A stretch of 64,000 bases of DNA from Terriglobus roseus DSM 18391 (GCF_000265425.1 NC_018014.1:3224001-3288000); one strand, 5' to 3'. Positions 34,644-44,247 are shown, numbered from the stretch's first letter. Notes: generated by a model not told the origin, from the letters alone. A program made the numbers and translations.

Positions 34644-36582
34644 AGTTGGAACCGCTCACCGGTTCAGAGGAACCCGTCCTCGCCTCGACCGTCACGTCCG
34701 CATCCGGCCGCAGTACGTCCAGGTGCGAAGGATATTTCGGCGTCGCGTAAACCGTAATCGTCGCAGGCTTGTAACTGCTCAACGGAGCAGACATGATGTT
34801 CGGCACAAACGTCTGCGGATTCCGGTCATACAGCGGGAACCACGTCGACTGCACCTGCACCATCATCTTGTGGCCCTTAAGGAAGGTGTGATCCGCACCG
34901 TGCAGGCTCCACTTGTACTCCTGCACCTCGCCCGCTTTGATCGCCTCAGGCTTCTCGAAGCTCTTGCGATAACGGCCACGGAAGATCTCATCCACAATCA
35001 TCAACTGGTAGCCGCCCATGCCCCCCGGCGCATCGTCCGGATAGACATCGATCAGCTTCACCACCCAGTCACCATCGGTGCCTGAGGTCGCAGCAAAGAT
35101 GTCCGCAACAATGTCCCCGGTCACAGTCGTATCGCGATCCAGCGCAGGAGATGTAAAGCTCGCCTGATCCTTGCGCGATGTTACAAATCGCTGATCGCTC
35201 ACAAGCCACGTACGCCAGGTCGACTTATCACCGTAAGTGGACTGAATCGGGCGCTCGCGGTAAGGAATCGGGTTCGAAGGATCGGAGACATACTTCGCCA
35301 TGTAGCTCGCCTTCGGCGCGCTGAAACCAAGCGTGTTGTTCTCACCCAGGTAAAGCTTCGCCGGCTTGAACCCAACCTTCGGCGGCCACTGCGCGTAATG
35401 CTGCCACTGGTTCGATCCCGTCCGGAAGCTCGCCGTATCTTCCAGATCGAAGCCCTTCTTGTCCTTCAGGTGCAGCTCGAAGAACGGTGCCTCGATCGTC
35501 TTCCGATACTCGACGCCCGTCGGCTGCCCAAAGTCGATCGCGCCCAGCTTGTTGCTGCTTGATCCCCAACCGCCGTGATTCCACGGTCCCAGCGCCAGGT
35601 AGACCTTGTGCTTCGGATCGCTGGAGTCCTCATGCGCGTGCAGCGCAGCGTACTCCGCCTGCGTACCCCACATGTCCTCCTGGTCCCACCAGCCGCCCGT
35701 CTCCAGCGTCGGAACTTCAGGTTTTTGCAGATGTGTCTGAACCGCCATCGCCTTCCAGAACGGCGAGTACTCCGGCTCAGCCAGGAAGCGCTTCGCCGTC
35801 GGCAGCTCCGTCATCTTCGCGTCAGCCGCAGCGTTGGCAAAGTTACCCTGCTTCAGGAAGTACTCATACGTGTCGCCGTTGTAGCTGACACGCTGATCAT
35901 CCTTCGCACGCTCCAGCTGCAGCACATAGTCATATCCGTAGGTCTGTCGGAACGCACCATTGTGGAAGAAGTCATCACCCATCCAGATGTCCGTCATCGG
36001 AGCCTGCGGCGAGATGGCCTTCACCGACGGATGGTGATCAAGTCCAGCCATCATCGCCAGAAATCCCGGATAGGAAACACCCAGCACTCCAACTCGACCG
36101 TTGTTGTTCGGCAGGTTCTTCAGCATCCACTCCACAGTGTCGTAGGTGTCGCTGCTCTCATCAACCAGCTTGGGATCGGTACGATTTCCCGGCACGTGCA
36201 GCAAAGGCCGATTCATCACGAACTGGCCCTCGCTGCCGTACTTGCCGCGGATGTCCGCGTAGACGAAGATGTAGCCGCTCTGCGCCAGCTCCGGCTTGCT
36301 GCCGTTGACGCCCTCGCTGCTGCCACGCGCGCCGTACGGTGTGCGCGACATCAGGATCGGCAGCGGCTCTCCACTCGTCTCAGAGCCTTCGGGACGCACG
36401 ATCACCAGGTGCAGCTTCACACCATCACGCACCGGCACCATGGCCTCAGTACGCGTATACGGTCGTGCCGCCACTTCCGTACTGCCCGCTCGCTGCGCAG
36501 GCTGCTGTGCCGCGGCCTGGACGATGGAAGGAAGCAAACAAGACACAGCAACGGCGGCGACAGCGAGCGAGCGGTAAGCCAT
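34642..36582 (-). CDS. Secreted CocE/NonD-family serine hydrolase
   Basis: 646 residues with a signal peptide (LAVAAVAVSCLLPSIVQA). The alpha/beta hydrolase domain shows RDGVKLHLVIVRPEG, ILMSRTPYGARGS, and the nucleophile elbow GVLGVSYPGFLAMM (GxSYxG), followed by the acid/His region and the C-terminal galactose-binding-like PepX_C domain (GDIVADIFAATSGTDGDWVVK). The family contains cocaine esterase, glutaryl-7-ACA acylase and X-Pro dipeptidyl-peptidases. It probably acts outside the cytoplasm on amides or esters; the substrate is unknown. The ATG at 36582 begins the signal peptide; the upstream AGGAG is about 11 nt away. The gene ends inside a dispersed repeat. Confidence 0.92.
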   Translation of the reverse strand: MAYRSLAVAAVAVSCLLPSIVQAAAQQPAQRAGSTEVAARPYTRTEAMVPVRDGVKLHLVIVRPEGSETSGEPLPILMSRTPYGARGSSEGVNGSKPELAQSGYIFVYADIRGKYGSEGQFVMNRPLLHVPGNRTDPKLVDESSDTYDTVEWMLKNLPNNNGRVGVLGVSYPGFLAMMAGLDHHPSVKAISPQAPMTDIWMGDDFFHNGAFRQTYGYDYVLQLERAKDDQRVSYNGDTYEYFLKQGNFANAAADAKMTELPTAKRFLAEPEYSPFWKAMAVQTHLQKPEVPTLETGGWWDQEDMWGTQAEYAALHAHEDSSDPKHKVYLALGPWNHGGWGSSSNKLGAIDFGQPTGVEYRKTIEAPFFELHLKDKKGFDLEDTASFRTGSNQWQHYAQWPPKVGFKPAKLYLGENNTLGFSAPKASYMAKYVSDPSNPIPYRERPIQSTYGDKSTWRTWLVSDQRFVTSRKDQASFTSPALDRDTTVTGDIVADIFAATSGTDGDWVVKLIDVYPDDAPGGMGGYQLMIVDEIFRGRYRKSFEKPEAIKAGEVQEYKWSLHGADHTFLKGHKMMVQVQSTWFPLYDRNPQTFVPNIMSAPLSSYKPATITVYATPKYPSHLDVLRPDADVTVEARTGSSEPVSGSN

Positions 36583-36622
36583 GAAGGAAGCAGCTCCTGG
36601 TGAGATTCGTACAGCGATCAAA

Positions 36623-36868
36623 CTACTGACCGGTCAGATTGCCCGGTGACGTCATGCACTGAAAGCCCACGCGATTGTGTGCGCCGTCGCAGAACGGACG
36701 CTTCTCGCTTGCGCCGCAGCGGCACAGTGAAATGGCCGGCTTGCCGGTCAGATCCCACTCTTTGCCATCGGCGTCAGTCAGCAGGATGTGACCTTCCACG
36801 CGCAGTGGTCCATTGGGTTTAACGGTGATCTTGACGGGTGCGACGGGTGCGGGCGTTGCGATGTCCAT
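36623..36868 (-). CDS. CDGSH iron-sulfur domain protein
   Basis: 81 residues. The CDGSH [2Fe-2S] motif C-x-C-x2-S-x3-P-x-C-D-G-x-H is complete in CRCGASEKRPFCDGAHN near the C-terminus, preceded by the beta strands PNGPLRVEGHILLTDADGKE and DLTGKPAISLC. Bacterial single-CDGSH proteins bind a redox-active, His-liganded cluster. ATG 36868 is preferred (CAGGAG 5 nt upstream) although the frame is open further. It lies 40 nt upstream of the hydrolase gene on the same strand and about 100 nt downstream of the receiver-like gene. Confidence 0.9.
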   Translation of the reverse strand: MDIATPAPVAPVKITVKPNGPLRVEGHILLTDADGKEWDLTGKPAISLCRCGASEKRPFCDGAHNRVGFQCMTSPGNLTGQ

Positions 36869-36969
36869 ACTGCTCCTGGGGCCGAACCACAAGGTGGACG
36901 CGTGCCAGACAAACGCACGTTCCCGCCTCGCGATTGGGTGTTTTGGGCAGCATAGCAGACGCCGATTCA

Positions 36970-37542
36970 TCACGGCACCATCCCGCTCTGTCCATAAGTG
37001 GGCGAAGGCAGCCGCGCAGCCCGTGGCGGCGGCGGCACGTTCCCACCGTCGCCGGAGCGGAGGCGCTCACGCAGCGAAGTTGCAAGCTCCTTCATCAGCC
37101 GCGCCTTATCTGCCACCGCAGGTGTCAGGAATTTCTCGCGAAGGATGAGATCGCTCTGCAACAACAGCCCCGTAATCGTGGACTGCAGTTCACGCGATAC
37201 CGCCGCCGTGGCCTCTCGTCGGCCCACCGCCTCGGCCTGTTCGCGACCATCCAGCAGGCTTCGAAGCAGGCGCACCACACCGTTCGCACCCAGGTTCGCA
37301 AGGTTGATCTCCAAAGGCACAGCACCCTCGGCGTTCTGCCACACCATCTCTGATGTGGTGATCTCCGCCTCGGATAAAGATGTATCCAAAAGGACAGCCG
37401 TTACACGGTCGCGTCGCAATCTCGCCAGTGCCGCTCGGCGGCTGCGGGCAATCTCAACTACGGCATCTGCCTCCCGCGAGAGAGCACGTGCCAGGTTCTC
37501 GGCGCCGTCAATCGCGGTCACGATCAGTACAGTCTTCTCCAT
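36970..37542 (-). CDS. Receiver-like/degenerate HisKA protein
   Basis: 190 residues. Residues 1-95 look like a minimal response-regulator receiver fold (KTVLIVTAIDGAENLARALS; AVLLDTSLSE with Asp53 at the phosphorylation position), but the N-terminal acidic pair and the conserved Lys/Thr are not evident. Residues 108-162 resemble a HisKA dimerisation helix pair: VSRELQSTITGLLLQSDLIL parallels HELxNPLTGILLxxELxL, with Arg117 where the phospho-His belongs. No ATPase domain follows. The C-terminal tail is Pro/Arg rich. It probably modulates a two-component pathway rather than acting as a kinase. It follows an atypical NtrC-like regulator gene by 103 nt. Confidence 0.6.
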   Translation of the reverse strand: MEKTVLIVTAIDGAENLARALSREADAVVEIARSRRAALARLRRDRVTAVLLDTSLSEAEITTSEMVWQNAEGAVPLEINLANLGANGVVRLLRSLLDGREQAEAVGRREATAAVSRELQSTITGLLLQSDLILREKFLTPAVADKARLMKELATSLRERLRSGDGGNVPPPPRAARLPSPTYGQSGMVP

Positions 37543-37645
37543 ATTTCCGCCTCACTGCTCGACGGTTCACAGAAATCGGGAAGTTACCTTGGGGATTCAC
37601 TTACAAGACAAGTTCTACAAACTGTCGCCTTAATCTCGCAACTCG

Positions 37646-39271
37646 TTAAGAGTCAGAGATGCCGTACTCTTTCAGCTTCCGGTAAAGCGTCGTTTTTCCG
37701 ATGCCAAGTAATTTGGCCGCCATCAACTTATCGCCATGTAACTGGCGGATCGTGTTCAGAATTGCTTCACGTTCCAACTCTGCGATCGACACAATCGCCG
37801 GCGCACCTCCTTCCGCACGAGACTTGCTCTCGGCGTTTCGCCGTTCATCCACCCTCAGAACGTTCGCGGCCAAAACATCGATTGCCGCCATACTCTGCAT
37901 CTGCGTGGGCAGGTCTCCCATGTGAAGCACGGGCCCGCTGGACAACGCGCAAGCACGCTCTACCGCGCCTTCCAACTCCCGCACATTTCCGGGCCAGCCA
38001 TACCCGGACATCACCCGCATCGCATCGGCAGAAAACTGATAAGCAACTGCACTCTCCCGGCGCATGCGCTCCAGAAAGTGTTCCGCCAGAAGCGGAATAT
38101 CCTCAGGGCGTTCCCGCAGCGGAGGCATGTGCAGACCCACGACGTTCAACCGGTAATAGAGATCCTTGCGAAACAATCCCTGGTCCACCAGCGACGACAG
38201 GTTGCGGCTGCTGCCGGCCAGGATCCGCACCGTCAACGGCACTCCCTGCCTTGAACCGGCCGCTCGCACCTCTTTATCCTGCAGCGCGCGCAGTAGCTTC
38301 GCCTGCAGGTCCAGCGGCATCTCGCTCACTTGGTCCAGGAAGAGCGTGCCGCCCTCCTCGGACGTCAGCAGCGCATCCTTACTGCGGTCAAAGCCGGTAT
38401 ACGCACTACGCGAGTAGCCGAAGAGTTCACTCTCCAGCACGGCCGGCGCCAATTGGCCGCATTCCACCACCGCGAAGCGTCGGCTGCCGTTCGGCCCGCT
38501 CGTATGAATCGTGCGGGCAACCGTCTCCTTGCCCGTCCCGCTCTCGCCCAGTATCAAGACGGGGTGCGTCGACAGCGCGACCTTCGCCACAATCCGGTAG
38601 AGCTTCTCCATCGCAGGCGAAGAGCCGATCAACCGTCCATGGCCGTTTTGCCCGCGCAGATGCTGTTGCACCCGCCGACTCTCAAGTTCAAAGCTGCGCC
38701 GCTGCCCCGCTCGCTCCAGAACGCCAGTCAGCTCATCCATAGCGAACGGCTTGGTCAGGTAGTCACTCGCGCCTAGGCGGATCGCCTCCACCGCTGATGA
38801 GACCGTCGCAAAGGCGGTCATCACTACGATCGAAGACCGCGGACGTCGCATACGGATCTCTTCCAGCAGAGACAAGCCACCCGCCGGCATCTTCAGATCC
38901 ATCAGCACCACGTCAAGCGCATGTACTCGGACCGCCTCGCGTGCCTCTTCCGCCGAATTGGCTGCGTGCACGGCAAAGCCCATTCCCGATGCAATCTCGC
39001 AACAAGCCTTCAATACCGGAGGATCGTCATCCAACACCAGCAGTTGCACCTTGGCCATATCGTGCTTCCGTATCGGGTTCTCAGCCGCATGAGGACGCAA
39101 CAGCTCCAGGCCATGGACCCCACCATTGCGACTCACATGGTGAGAATCGCCGTTCGGGTTTGATTCCAGCAATTGCCAATCTCGTAGTGGCGTAACCAGT
39201 TCCGGGCGGAAATCTTCCGCTAACGTCCCAGCTTTGCCGACAATGCGCACGCTTTTTTTGGTATCTGACAT
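37646..39271 (-). CDS. NtrC-family AAA regulator with degenerate sigma-54 contact motif
   Basis: 541 residues. After about 70 residues of unclear N-terminus comes a receiver (VLDDDP 79-84, phospho-Asp125 in VVLMDLKMP, Lys174), an AAA domain (Walker A GESGTGKE 242-249, arginine in DLYYRLNVV near 374) and a Fis-type HTH (AAKLLGIGKTTLYRKLKEYG). Two core motifs deviate: GAFTGA, which contacts sigma-54, is SAYTGF (289-294), and Walker B DE is DQ (313-314). Hydrolysis and sigma-54 activation may therefore be impaired, so it may act by another mechanism. The start may instead be ATG 39058 (MAKVQLLVLDDD), which has GGAAG upstream. No partner kinase is adjacent. Confidence 0.88.
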   Translation of the reverse strand: MSDTKKSVRIVGKAGTLAEDFRPELVTPLRDWQLLESNPNGDSHHVSRNGGVHGLELLRPHAAENPIRKHDMAKVQLLVLDDDPPVLKACCEIASGMGFAVHAANSAEEAREAVRVHALDVVLMDLKMPAGGLSLLEEIRMRRPRSSIVVMTAFATVSSAVEAIRLGASDYLTKPFAMDELTGVLERAGQRRSFELESRRVQQHLRGQNGHGRLIGSSPAMEKLYRIVAKVALSTHPVLILGESGTGKETVARTIHTSGPNGSRRFAVVECGQLAPAVLESELFGYSRSAYTGFDRSKDALLTSEEGGTLFLDQVSEMPLDLQAKLLRALQDKEVRAAGSRQGVPLTVRILAGSSRNLSSLVDQGLFRKDLYYRLNVVGLHMPPLRERPEDIPLLAEHFLERMRRESAVAYQFSADAMRVMSGYGWPGNVRELEGAVERACALSSGPVLHMGDLPTQMQSMAAIDVLAANVLRVDERRNAESKSRAEGGAPAIVSIAELEREAILNTIRQLHGDKLMAAKLLGIGKTTLYRKLKEYGISDS

Positions 39272-39433
39272 TCGTTCGTGTGTTACCTATAATCCGGTTT
39301 CGCGACGCAATAGTAATTCTGAAAAGTAACCTAAATGCGGATCGCAGACGATTGTGCAGGTCACACATCGCCAATACGAGTTTCCCAAAATGGAACTGAT
39401 CCCCATCGCTCGTCCGTGCGAGATACTGGTACC

Positions 39434-40189
39434 GTGACTTCTTCCACCGAATTTCCTCAGACCGTCTTCCGTTCCGGTGGCCGGGCCGCTACTGCGCTCC
39501 GCCCTACCCGCCTGGTACCGAACTTCGTCGCAACCGCCGAAGGTTCGGTGCTGATCGAAGCCGGGAACACAAGAGTTTTGTGCAACGCAACTGTAGAGCC
39601 CAGTGTGCCGGGTTGGCTACGTAATAGCGGCAAAGGCTGGGTTACGGCGGAATATAGCATGTTGCCGCGTGCCACGCTAACGCGCACACCCCGTGAGAGC
39701 GAGCGAGGCAAAATCGGCGGACGCACCCACGAGATCCAGCGCCTCATCGGTCGCTCGCTGCGCAGCGTCGTCGACCTGAAGGCCCTTGGCGAGCGCTCCA
39801 TCATCCTCGACTGCGATGTCCTCCAGGCAGATGGTGGCACGCGAACCGCCGCCATCACAGGTGCCTGCGCTGCATTAGCTCTTGCACTCAATCGTCTGGT
39901 TACCGCGGGCACACTACCCAAGTCCCCGATGAAAGAACTCGTCGCCGCGACATCTGTGGGCATCGTCGACGGAAACGTGCTGCTCGACCTCGCCTATGAA
40001 GAAGACTCCCAGGCCGACGTCGACATGAATGTCGTCATGACTGCCTCCGGTGGACTGGTCGAAACACAGGCCACGGCCGAACGCGAGCCCTACACTCGCG
40101 CCCAGCTCGGCCTGATGCTCGACTATGCAGAGGCCGGCATCAAAGAACTAGTCCTTCTGCAGCAACAACTTCTGCAGGGTCCCGCCTAA
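39434..40189 (+). CDS. rph: Ribonuclease PH
   Basis: 251 residues (family about 240). It has the RNase PH fold motifs: [78 protein letters not shown] and [13 protein letters not shown]. The enzyme removes 3' nucleotides of tRNA precursors by phosphorolysis. The GTG at 39434 is chosen as the first plausible start; it is 6 nt after a GATACT -10-like box and lacks a Shine-Dalgarno sequence, so it may be leaderless. It is divergent from the NtrC-like gene. Confidence 0.95.
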   Translation: MTSSTEFPQTVFRSGGRAATALRPTRLVPNFVATAEGSVLIEAGNTRVLCNATVEPSVPGWLRNSGKGWVTAEYSMLPRATLTRTPRESERGKIGGRTHEIQRLIGRSLRSVVDLKALGERSIILDCDVLQADGGTRTAAITGACAALALALNRLVTAGTLPKSPMKELVAATSVGIVDGNVLLDLAYEEDSQADVDMNVVMTASGGLVETQATAEREPYTRAQLGLMLDYAEAGIKELVLLQQQLLQGPA

Positions 40190-40317
40190 TACCGCAGGGA
40201 CCGGTCATGTTCGATTAACAGTACAAGCCGTCGTTTATCGCGAATTCTTCTTACCCATGCGAAACGTACGCTGTCTAGAATGAGGGGGTCGAATCCCCGG
40301 AAGGAACTGCCATTCTC

Positions 40318-41325
40318 ATGAAGCCAACTCCAGGAAAACTTGCCGGTCTTAAGGCCGTATCTGACTCCCGCGGCGTGGTCGCGGCCGCAGCCATGGACCA
40401 GCGCGGCTCCTTGCAGAAGTCCATCGGCGCCAACCGCGGCGGTGAAGCTACCGGCGACGATCTGGTCGTCTTTAAGGAACTCGTCACCAAGGTCCTGACC
40501 CGCTACGCATCGGCCATCCTCCTCGATCCGGAATACGGCCTGCCTGCATCGCGCATGCGCAATGACGCGGGACTCCTCCTTGCCTATGAGAAGACCGGCT
40601 ATGATGCCAACACGGCTGGTCGGCTGCCCGATCTTCTGGACGTATGGAGCGTTCGCCGCCTCAAGGAAGCCGGCGCCGACTGCGTCAAAATCCTGCTCTA
40701 CTACACCCCCTACGAAGACGCTCGCGTCAACGATCTGAAGCACGCCTGGATTGAGCGCATCGGCGACGAGTGCCGCTACCACGACATCCCCTTCTTTATG
40801 GAGCCCATCGGCTACGACGAAAACGGCAAGGGCGAAAAAACGCTTGAGTACGCCCGCAAGAAGCCATCCGTCGTCACCAAGACCATGGAGGAGTTCGGCA
40901 AGGAGCGCTACGGCATCGACATCCTGAAGGTCGAAGTTCCTGTCGAAATGGGCTTCGTCTCCGGCACAACCTCCTTCAAGGGCGAAGCCGCCTACACGCG
41001 CGAGCAGGCCGCACAGCTCTTCCGCGATGCCGAGTCCGCCACCGACAAGCCCTTTATCTATCTCTCGGCTGGCGTCACCAACCCGGTCTTCATTGAGACC
41101 CTGGCGCTCGCCGGCGAAAGCGGCACCAAGTTCAGCGGCGTCCTCTGCGGCCGCGCCACCTGGTTCGATGGCATCAAGATCTATGCACAACAGGGTGCAC
41201 CCGCCTTCGAAGCGTGGTTGAACACGGTCGGCGTAGAGAACATCAAGAACGTCAACGAAGCCCTCAAGGTCGCGACGCCCTGGTACAAGAAGATGGGCTT
41301 CAACTCCATGGAAGAACTCGGTTAG
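40318..41325 (+). CDS. lacD: LacD-type class I aldolase (tagatose 1,6-bisphosphate aldolase-like)
   Basis: 335 residues matching the DeoC/LacD family: AAAMDQRGSLQKSI, AILLDPEYGLPA, GADCVKILLYYTPYE (Schiff-base Lys in VKILLYY), IPFFMEPIGYDE, DILKVEVPVEMGFVSG and PFIYLSAGVTNPVF, FSGVLCGRATWFDG. It cleaves tagatose 1,6-bisphosphate to glyceraldehyde 3-phosphate and dihydroxyacetone phosphate in characterised relatives; related enzymes act on other ketose phosphates, so the substrate is inferred. The gene is monocistronic, with a TAGAAT box near 40276, GGAAGGA before the ATG, and a strong terminator at 41349. Confidence 0.9.
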   Translation: MKPTPGKLAGLKAVSDSRGVVAAAAMDQRGSLQKSIGANRGGEATGDDLVVFKELVTKVLTRYASAILLDPEYGLPASRMRNDAGLLLAYEKTGYDANTAGRLPDLLDVWSVRRLKEAGADCVKILLYYTPYEDARVNDLKHAWIERIGDECRYHDIPFFMEPIGYDENGKGEKTLEYARKKPSVVTKTMEEFGKERYGIDILKVEVPVEMGFVSGTTSFKGEAAYTREQAAQLFRDAESATDKPFIYLSAGVTNPVFIETLALAGESGTKFSGVLCGRATWFDGIKIYAQQGAPAFEAWLNTVGVENIKNVNEALKVATPWYKKMGFNSMEELG

Positions 41326-41348
41326 AAAGCACCGACAACAGCAACGAG

Positions 41349-41377
41349 AAAGAGCCCAGGATTTCGGGGCTCTTTTT
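41349..41377 (+). terminator. Intrinsic terminator after lacD
   Basis: AAAGAGCCC (41349-41357) pairs with GGGCTCTTT (41367-41375), followed by TT and preceded by a loop of 9 nt. It ends the aldolase transcript. Confidence 0.85.
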
Positions 41378-41450
41378 CGTTGCGTGCTGTAGACTTCTCT
41401 TCGAAAAGAACAAGCCGTGCATCGGAAGATGTTTCCGACGGGGATACTCG

Positions 41451-42647
41451 ATGGTGACTCGGGAAAAGGGCGTATGGATCGCTGTCGGAACCGCCGCGGC
41501 CCTGCTCCTGGCTTTTGCGCTGTGGTGGAAGTTTTCGCCCCAGCCACTGCCTGATCCAGTCACCAGCAATACTTTCTCCGGCTTCGATGATCTACAAAGT
41601 CAACTGGCAACACGTGTCCACCAGTACCTTGATCCGAAGAACAGTGCTCCAGACTTCGACGTCGTAGTATCCGGCGCAAGCATGGACGAAGGCACCATCC
41701 TTCGACCCTCAACCACGCTTGCCGTAAGCTATGACGACTGCCTGCCGACGAGCGGAAAAGTGCGGGAGTTTTCCGCTCCCAATCTGTTTCCCGTCTACCA
41801 CCTGACCCGAGACGTCGCAGTCAAGGCCGGCTTTGATGACAGTCGACTGGCCAAACTAAACCTGAACGTCGGTAGATCGACAGACGTTCTCTTCTCCATC
41901 GCAGACGTAAAGTTACGGATGCTGGACGACAATGCCATCGATACGGTCACCGGCACCGGCGCATGCCTGCAAGACATTACCAAGTCGGGGCTGGTCTGGT
42001 ATGTGAAGGGCTATATCTCAGGCAAACGCACCTTTCGAACTGCGGTGCAGAATGCAGGATCGTTGAGCGAACAGGGCGGCCCGTACAAGATCCAGGTGGA
42101 TGGCAGCCCGCAAAACCAGAGCCTTAGCATTACCGATTCGGAAGGTCAGCCTTTCTTGGCGCTCATCTCGGTGGTCCCCAGAAATCGTGACGGCAAGCTG
42201 AAAACGGTATCGAGCGCACCCGCTGTAGCCGCAGACTCGCCCAAAAAGGTCGAGGTTGGGATAACTCACGTACTTCCGCACAGTCCCGTGAGTGCGGCAC
42301 CACCGCCAGTCGCAGCGCCGCCCCCGCTCGCCCCGACTGGAGCCGCAAAGGGACGAATCTTTGTCCAACAGGACCAGGCGGATGCGGCGGGCGCCGGGGC
42401 AGTGATTGTTGAAGCACTTCGTAGAGGCGGCTATGATCCGATCTCACAGGTGGAGAAGGTGCCGTCGAGGAAGATGCCGAGCGTAGCGCAGATCCGCTAC
42501 TTCAACGATGGCCCGGATGAAGCGACTGCACGATCCCTGCAGAGAATCCTCGTCGCCACTTATCCCAGCGCCAGGATCGTCCGAGTCGGTGTGCCTTCAC
42601 CGCAGGGGCAATTTGAAGTGTGGCTTCCGAGAGCAGCAAACCACTGA
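41451..42647 (+). CDS. Membrane-anchored protein with LytR-C-like tail, unknown
   Basis: About 398 residues. A single N-terminal membrane anchor (GVWIAVGTAAALLLAFALWW) precedes an extracytoplasmic region of about 250 residues, a Pro/Ala linker (SAAPPPVAAPPPLAPTG) and a C-terminal beta-alpha domain (GAVIVEALRRGGYDPISQVE; IRYFNDGPDEATARSLQRIL; PQGQFEVWLP) resembling the LytR_C/SPOR-like ferredoxin fold. Other paired signatures were not recognised. It may bind peptidoglycan or envelope partners. The ATG at 41451 is the first in a good context; the next gene converges from the other strand 16 nt later. Confidence 0.6.
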   Translation: MVTREKGVWIAVGTAAALLLAFALWWKFSPQPLPDPVTSNTFSGFDDLQSQLATRVHQYLDPKNSAPDFDVVVSGASMDEGTILRPSTTLAVSYDDCLPTSGKVREFSAPNLFPVYHLTRDVAVKAGFDDSRLAKLNLNVGRSTDVLFSIADVKLRMLDDNAIDTVTGTGACLQDITKSGLVWYVKGYISGKRTFRTAVQNAGSLSEQGGPYKIQVDGSPQNQSLSITDSEGQPFLALISVVPRNRDGKLKTVSSAPAVAADSPKKVEVGITHVLPHSPVSAAPPPVAAPPPLAPTGAAKGRIFVQQDQADAAGAGAVIVEALRRGGYDPISQVEKVPSRKMPSVAQIRYFNDGPDEATARSLQRILVATYPSARIVRVGVPSPQGQFEVWLPRAANH

Positions 42648-42663
42648 TCGCTGCAACTTTCTT

Positions 42664-44247
42664 CTATTCCCACTCAATCGTGCCCGGCGGCTTCGACGTG
42701 ATGTCGTAGACAACCCGGTTGATCCCGCGGACTTCATTCACGATCCGGCTGCTGATGGTCTTCAGCACCTCGTACGGAAGCGGCACCCAGTCGGCGGTCA
42801 TGCCGTCTTCACTATGCACCGCACGGATCGCGCAGGTGTAGGCATAGGTGCGCTGGTCGCCCATCACACCGACGGACTTCACAGGCAGCAGCACCGCAAA
42901 GCTCTGCCAGATCTTCTTGTACAGGCCCGCCTTCTTGATCTCAAAGACAACGATGTCATCCGCGTTCTGCAGGATCTCCACACGCTCCGGCGTGATCTCA
43001 CCCACGATGCGTACAGCAAGGCCCGGTCCTGGGAAGGGCTGACGATCCAGCACATCGTCCGGCATGCCCAGGTCGCGGCCAACGCGGCGCACTTCATCCT
43101 TGAAGAGGTCGCGCAGCGGCTCGATCAACTTCAGCTTCATGTTCTCGGGCAGACCACCAACATTGTGGTGGCTCTTAATCGTCTGCGACGGCCCCTTGAC
43201 GCTCGATGACTCGATCACATCGGGATACAGCGTTCCCTGCACCAGCCACGCGATCTCATTGCCCTTCGCGTCCTGCTGCAGTTCGCCGTGCTTCTCCTGC
43301 TCTTTCAGGATGCGCGCAGCCTCGTCGTCGAACACCGTGATGAACTCACGACCGATGATCTTGCGCTTCGTCTCCGGATCGGTAATGCCGCCAAGCTGCT
43401 GCAGGAAGCGCTTCGATGCATCGACCGCAACCACCTTCAGACCCAGCTTCTCGCGCATGTTCGCCTGCACCTGTGCGAACTCGTTCTTACGCAGCACGCC
43501 GTTGTTCACGAAGATGCAGGTCAGACGATCACCAATGGCCTTCGCAACCAGGACGGCCGCAACGGCCGAATCCACACCACCCGACAGCGCACAGATTGCA
43601 TGCCCGGTACCCACCTGCTTGCGGATGGCATCGACGGTTGTCTCGATGAAGTGCGCGGGAGTCCAGTTCGCCTGCGCGCCGCAGATGTTCAGGACGAAGT
43701 TCTTCAGCAGCGCTGTTCCCTGCTTGCTATGCGCAACTTCCGGGTGCCACTGTACGGCGTACATGCGCGTCGCTTCATTCGCAATGGAGGCGAGTGCGTT
43801 GTGCGTCTTCGCTGCTATATTGAAGCCCGTCGGCAGGTCTACGACGCTGTCGCCGTGCGACATCCAGACCTGCAGCTCAACGGGCAGACCCGCGAAGAGC
43901 TTGTTCGTCTGCACGACCTCGACCACGGCATCGCCGTACTCGCGCTTATCCGACGGCACGACCTTGCCACCCAGATGGTGCGCCATGAACTGCATGCCAT
44001 AGCAGATGCCCAGCACGGGCAATCCCAGGTCCAGCACGGCGGCATCGGCCTTGGGAGCGTCTGCGTCATAGACAGAGCTGGGGCCGCCTGAGAGCACAAT
44101 GCCAATCGGATTGAGCGCTGTTATGGCGTCAAGCGGGGCGGTGCAAGGCAGAACCACGGAGAAAACATTGAACTCACGGATGCGACGCGCAATAAGCTGC
44201 GTGTACTGCGCACCGAAATCGAGGATTACTACGGTTGAGCTGTCCAC
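42664..44247 (-). CDS. guaA: GMP synthase (glutamine-hydrolysing)
   Basis: About 527 residues. The N-terminal class I glutamine amidotransferase has ILDFGAQYTQLIARRIRE, the catalytic Cys in LGICYGMQFMAHHLGG and His-Glu in AVQWHPEVAHS. The ATP pyrophosphatase domain has ALSGGVDSAVAAVL, and the C-terminal dimerisation domain ends with VYDITSKPPGTIEWE. It converts XMP, ATP and glutamine to GMP. The GTG at 44247 gives the standard start (VDSSTVVILDFG); a TACAAT box ends 6 nt before it, giving a probable leaderless transcript. Upstream on the same strand are two small membrane-protein genes. Confidence 0.97.
   Translation of the reverse strand: MDSSTVVILDFGAQYTQLIARRIREFNVFSVVLPCTAPLDAITALNPIGIVLSGGPSSVYDADAPKADAAVLDLGLPVLGICYGMQFMAHHLGGKVVPSDKREYGDAVVEVVQTNKLFAGLPVELQVWMSHGDSVVDLPTGFNIAAKTHNALASIANEATRMYAVQWHPEVAHSKQGTALLKNFVLNICGAQANWTPAHFIETTVDAIRKQVGTGHAICALSGGVDSAVAAVLVAKAIGDRLTCIFVNNGVLRKNEFAQVQANMREKLGLKVVAVDASKRFLQQLGGITDPETKRKIIGREFITVFDDEAARILKEQEKHGELQQDAKGNEIAWLVQGTLYPDVIESSSVKGPSQTIKSHHNVGGLPENMKLKLIEPLRDLFKDEVRRVGRDLGMPDDVLDRQPFPGPGLAVRIVGEITPERVEILQNADDIVVFEIKKAGLYKKIWQSFAVLLPVKSVGVMGDQRTYAYTCAIRAVHSEDGMTADWVPLPYEVLKTISSRIVNEVRGINRVVYDITSKPPGTIEWE

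Noticed and set aside
40284..40300. GGGGGTCGAATCCCC-like sequence resembling a tRNA T arm
   Set aside because: The TTCG of a T loop is missing a base and no D arm, anticodon arm or acceptor stem can be formed around it.
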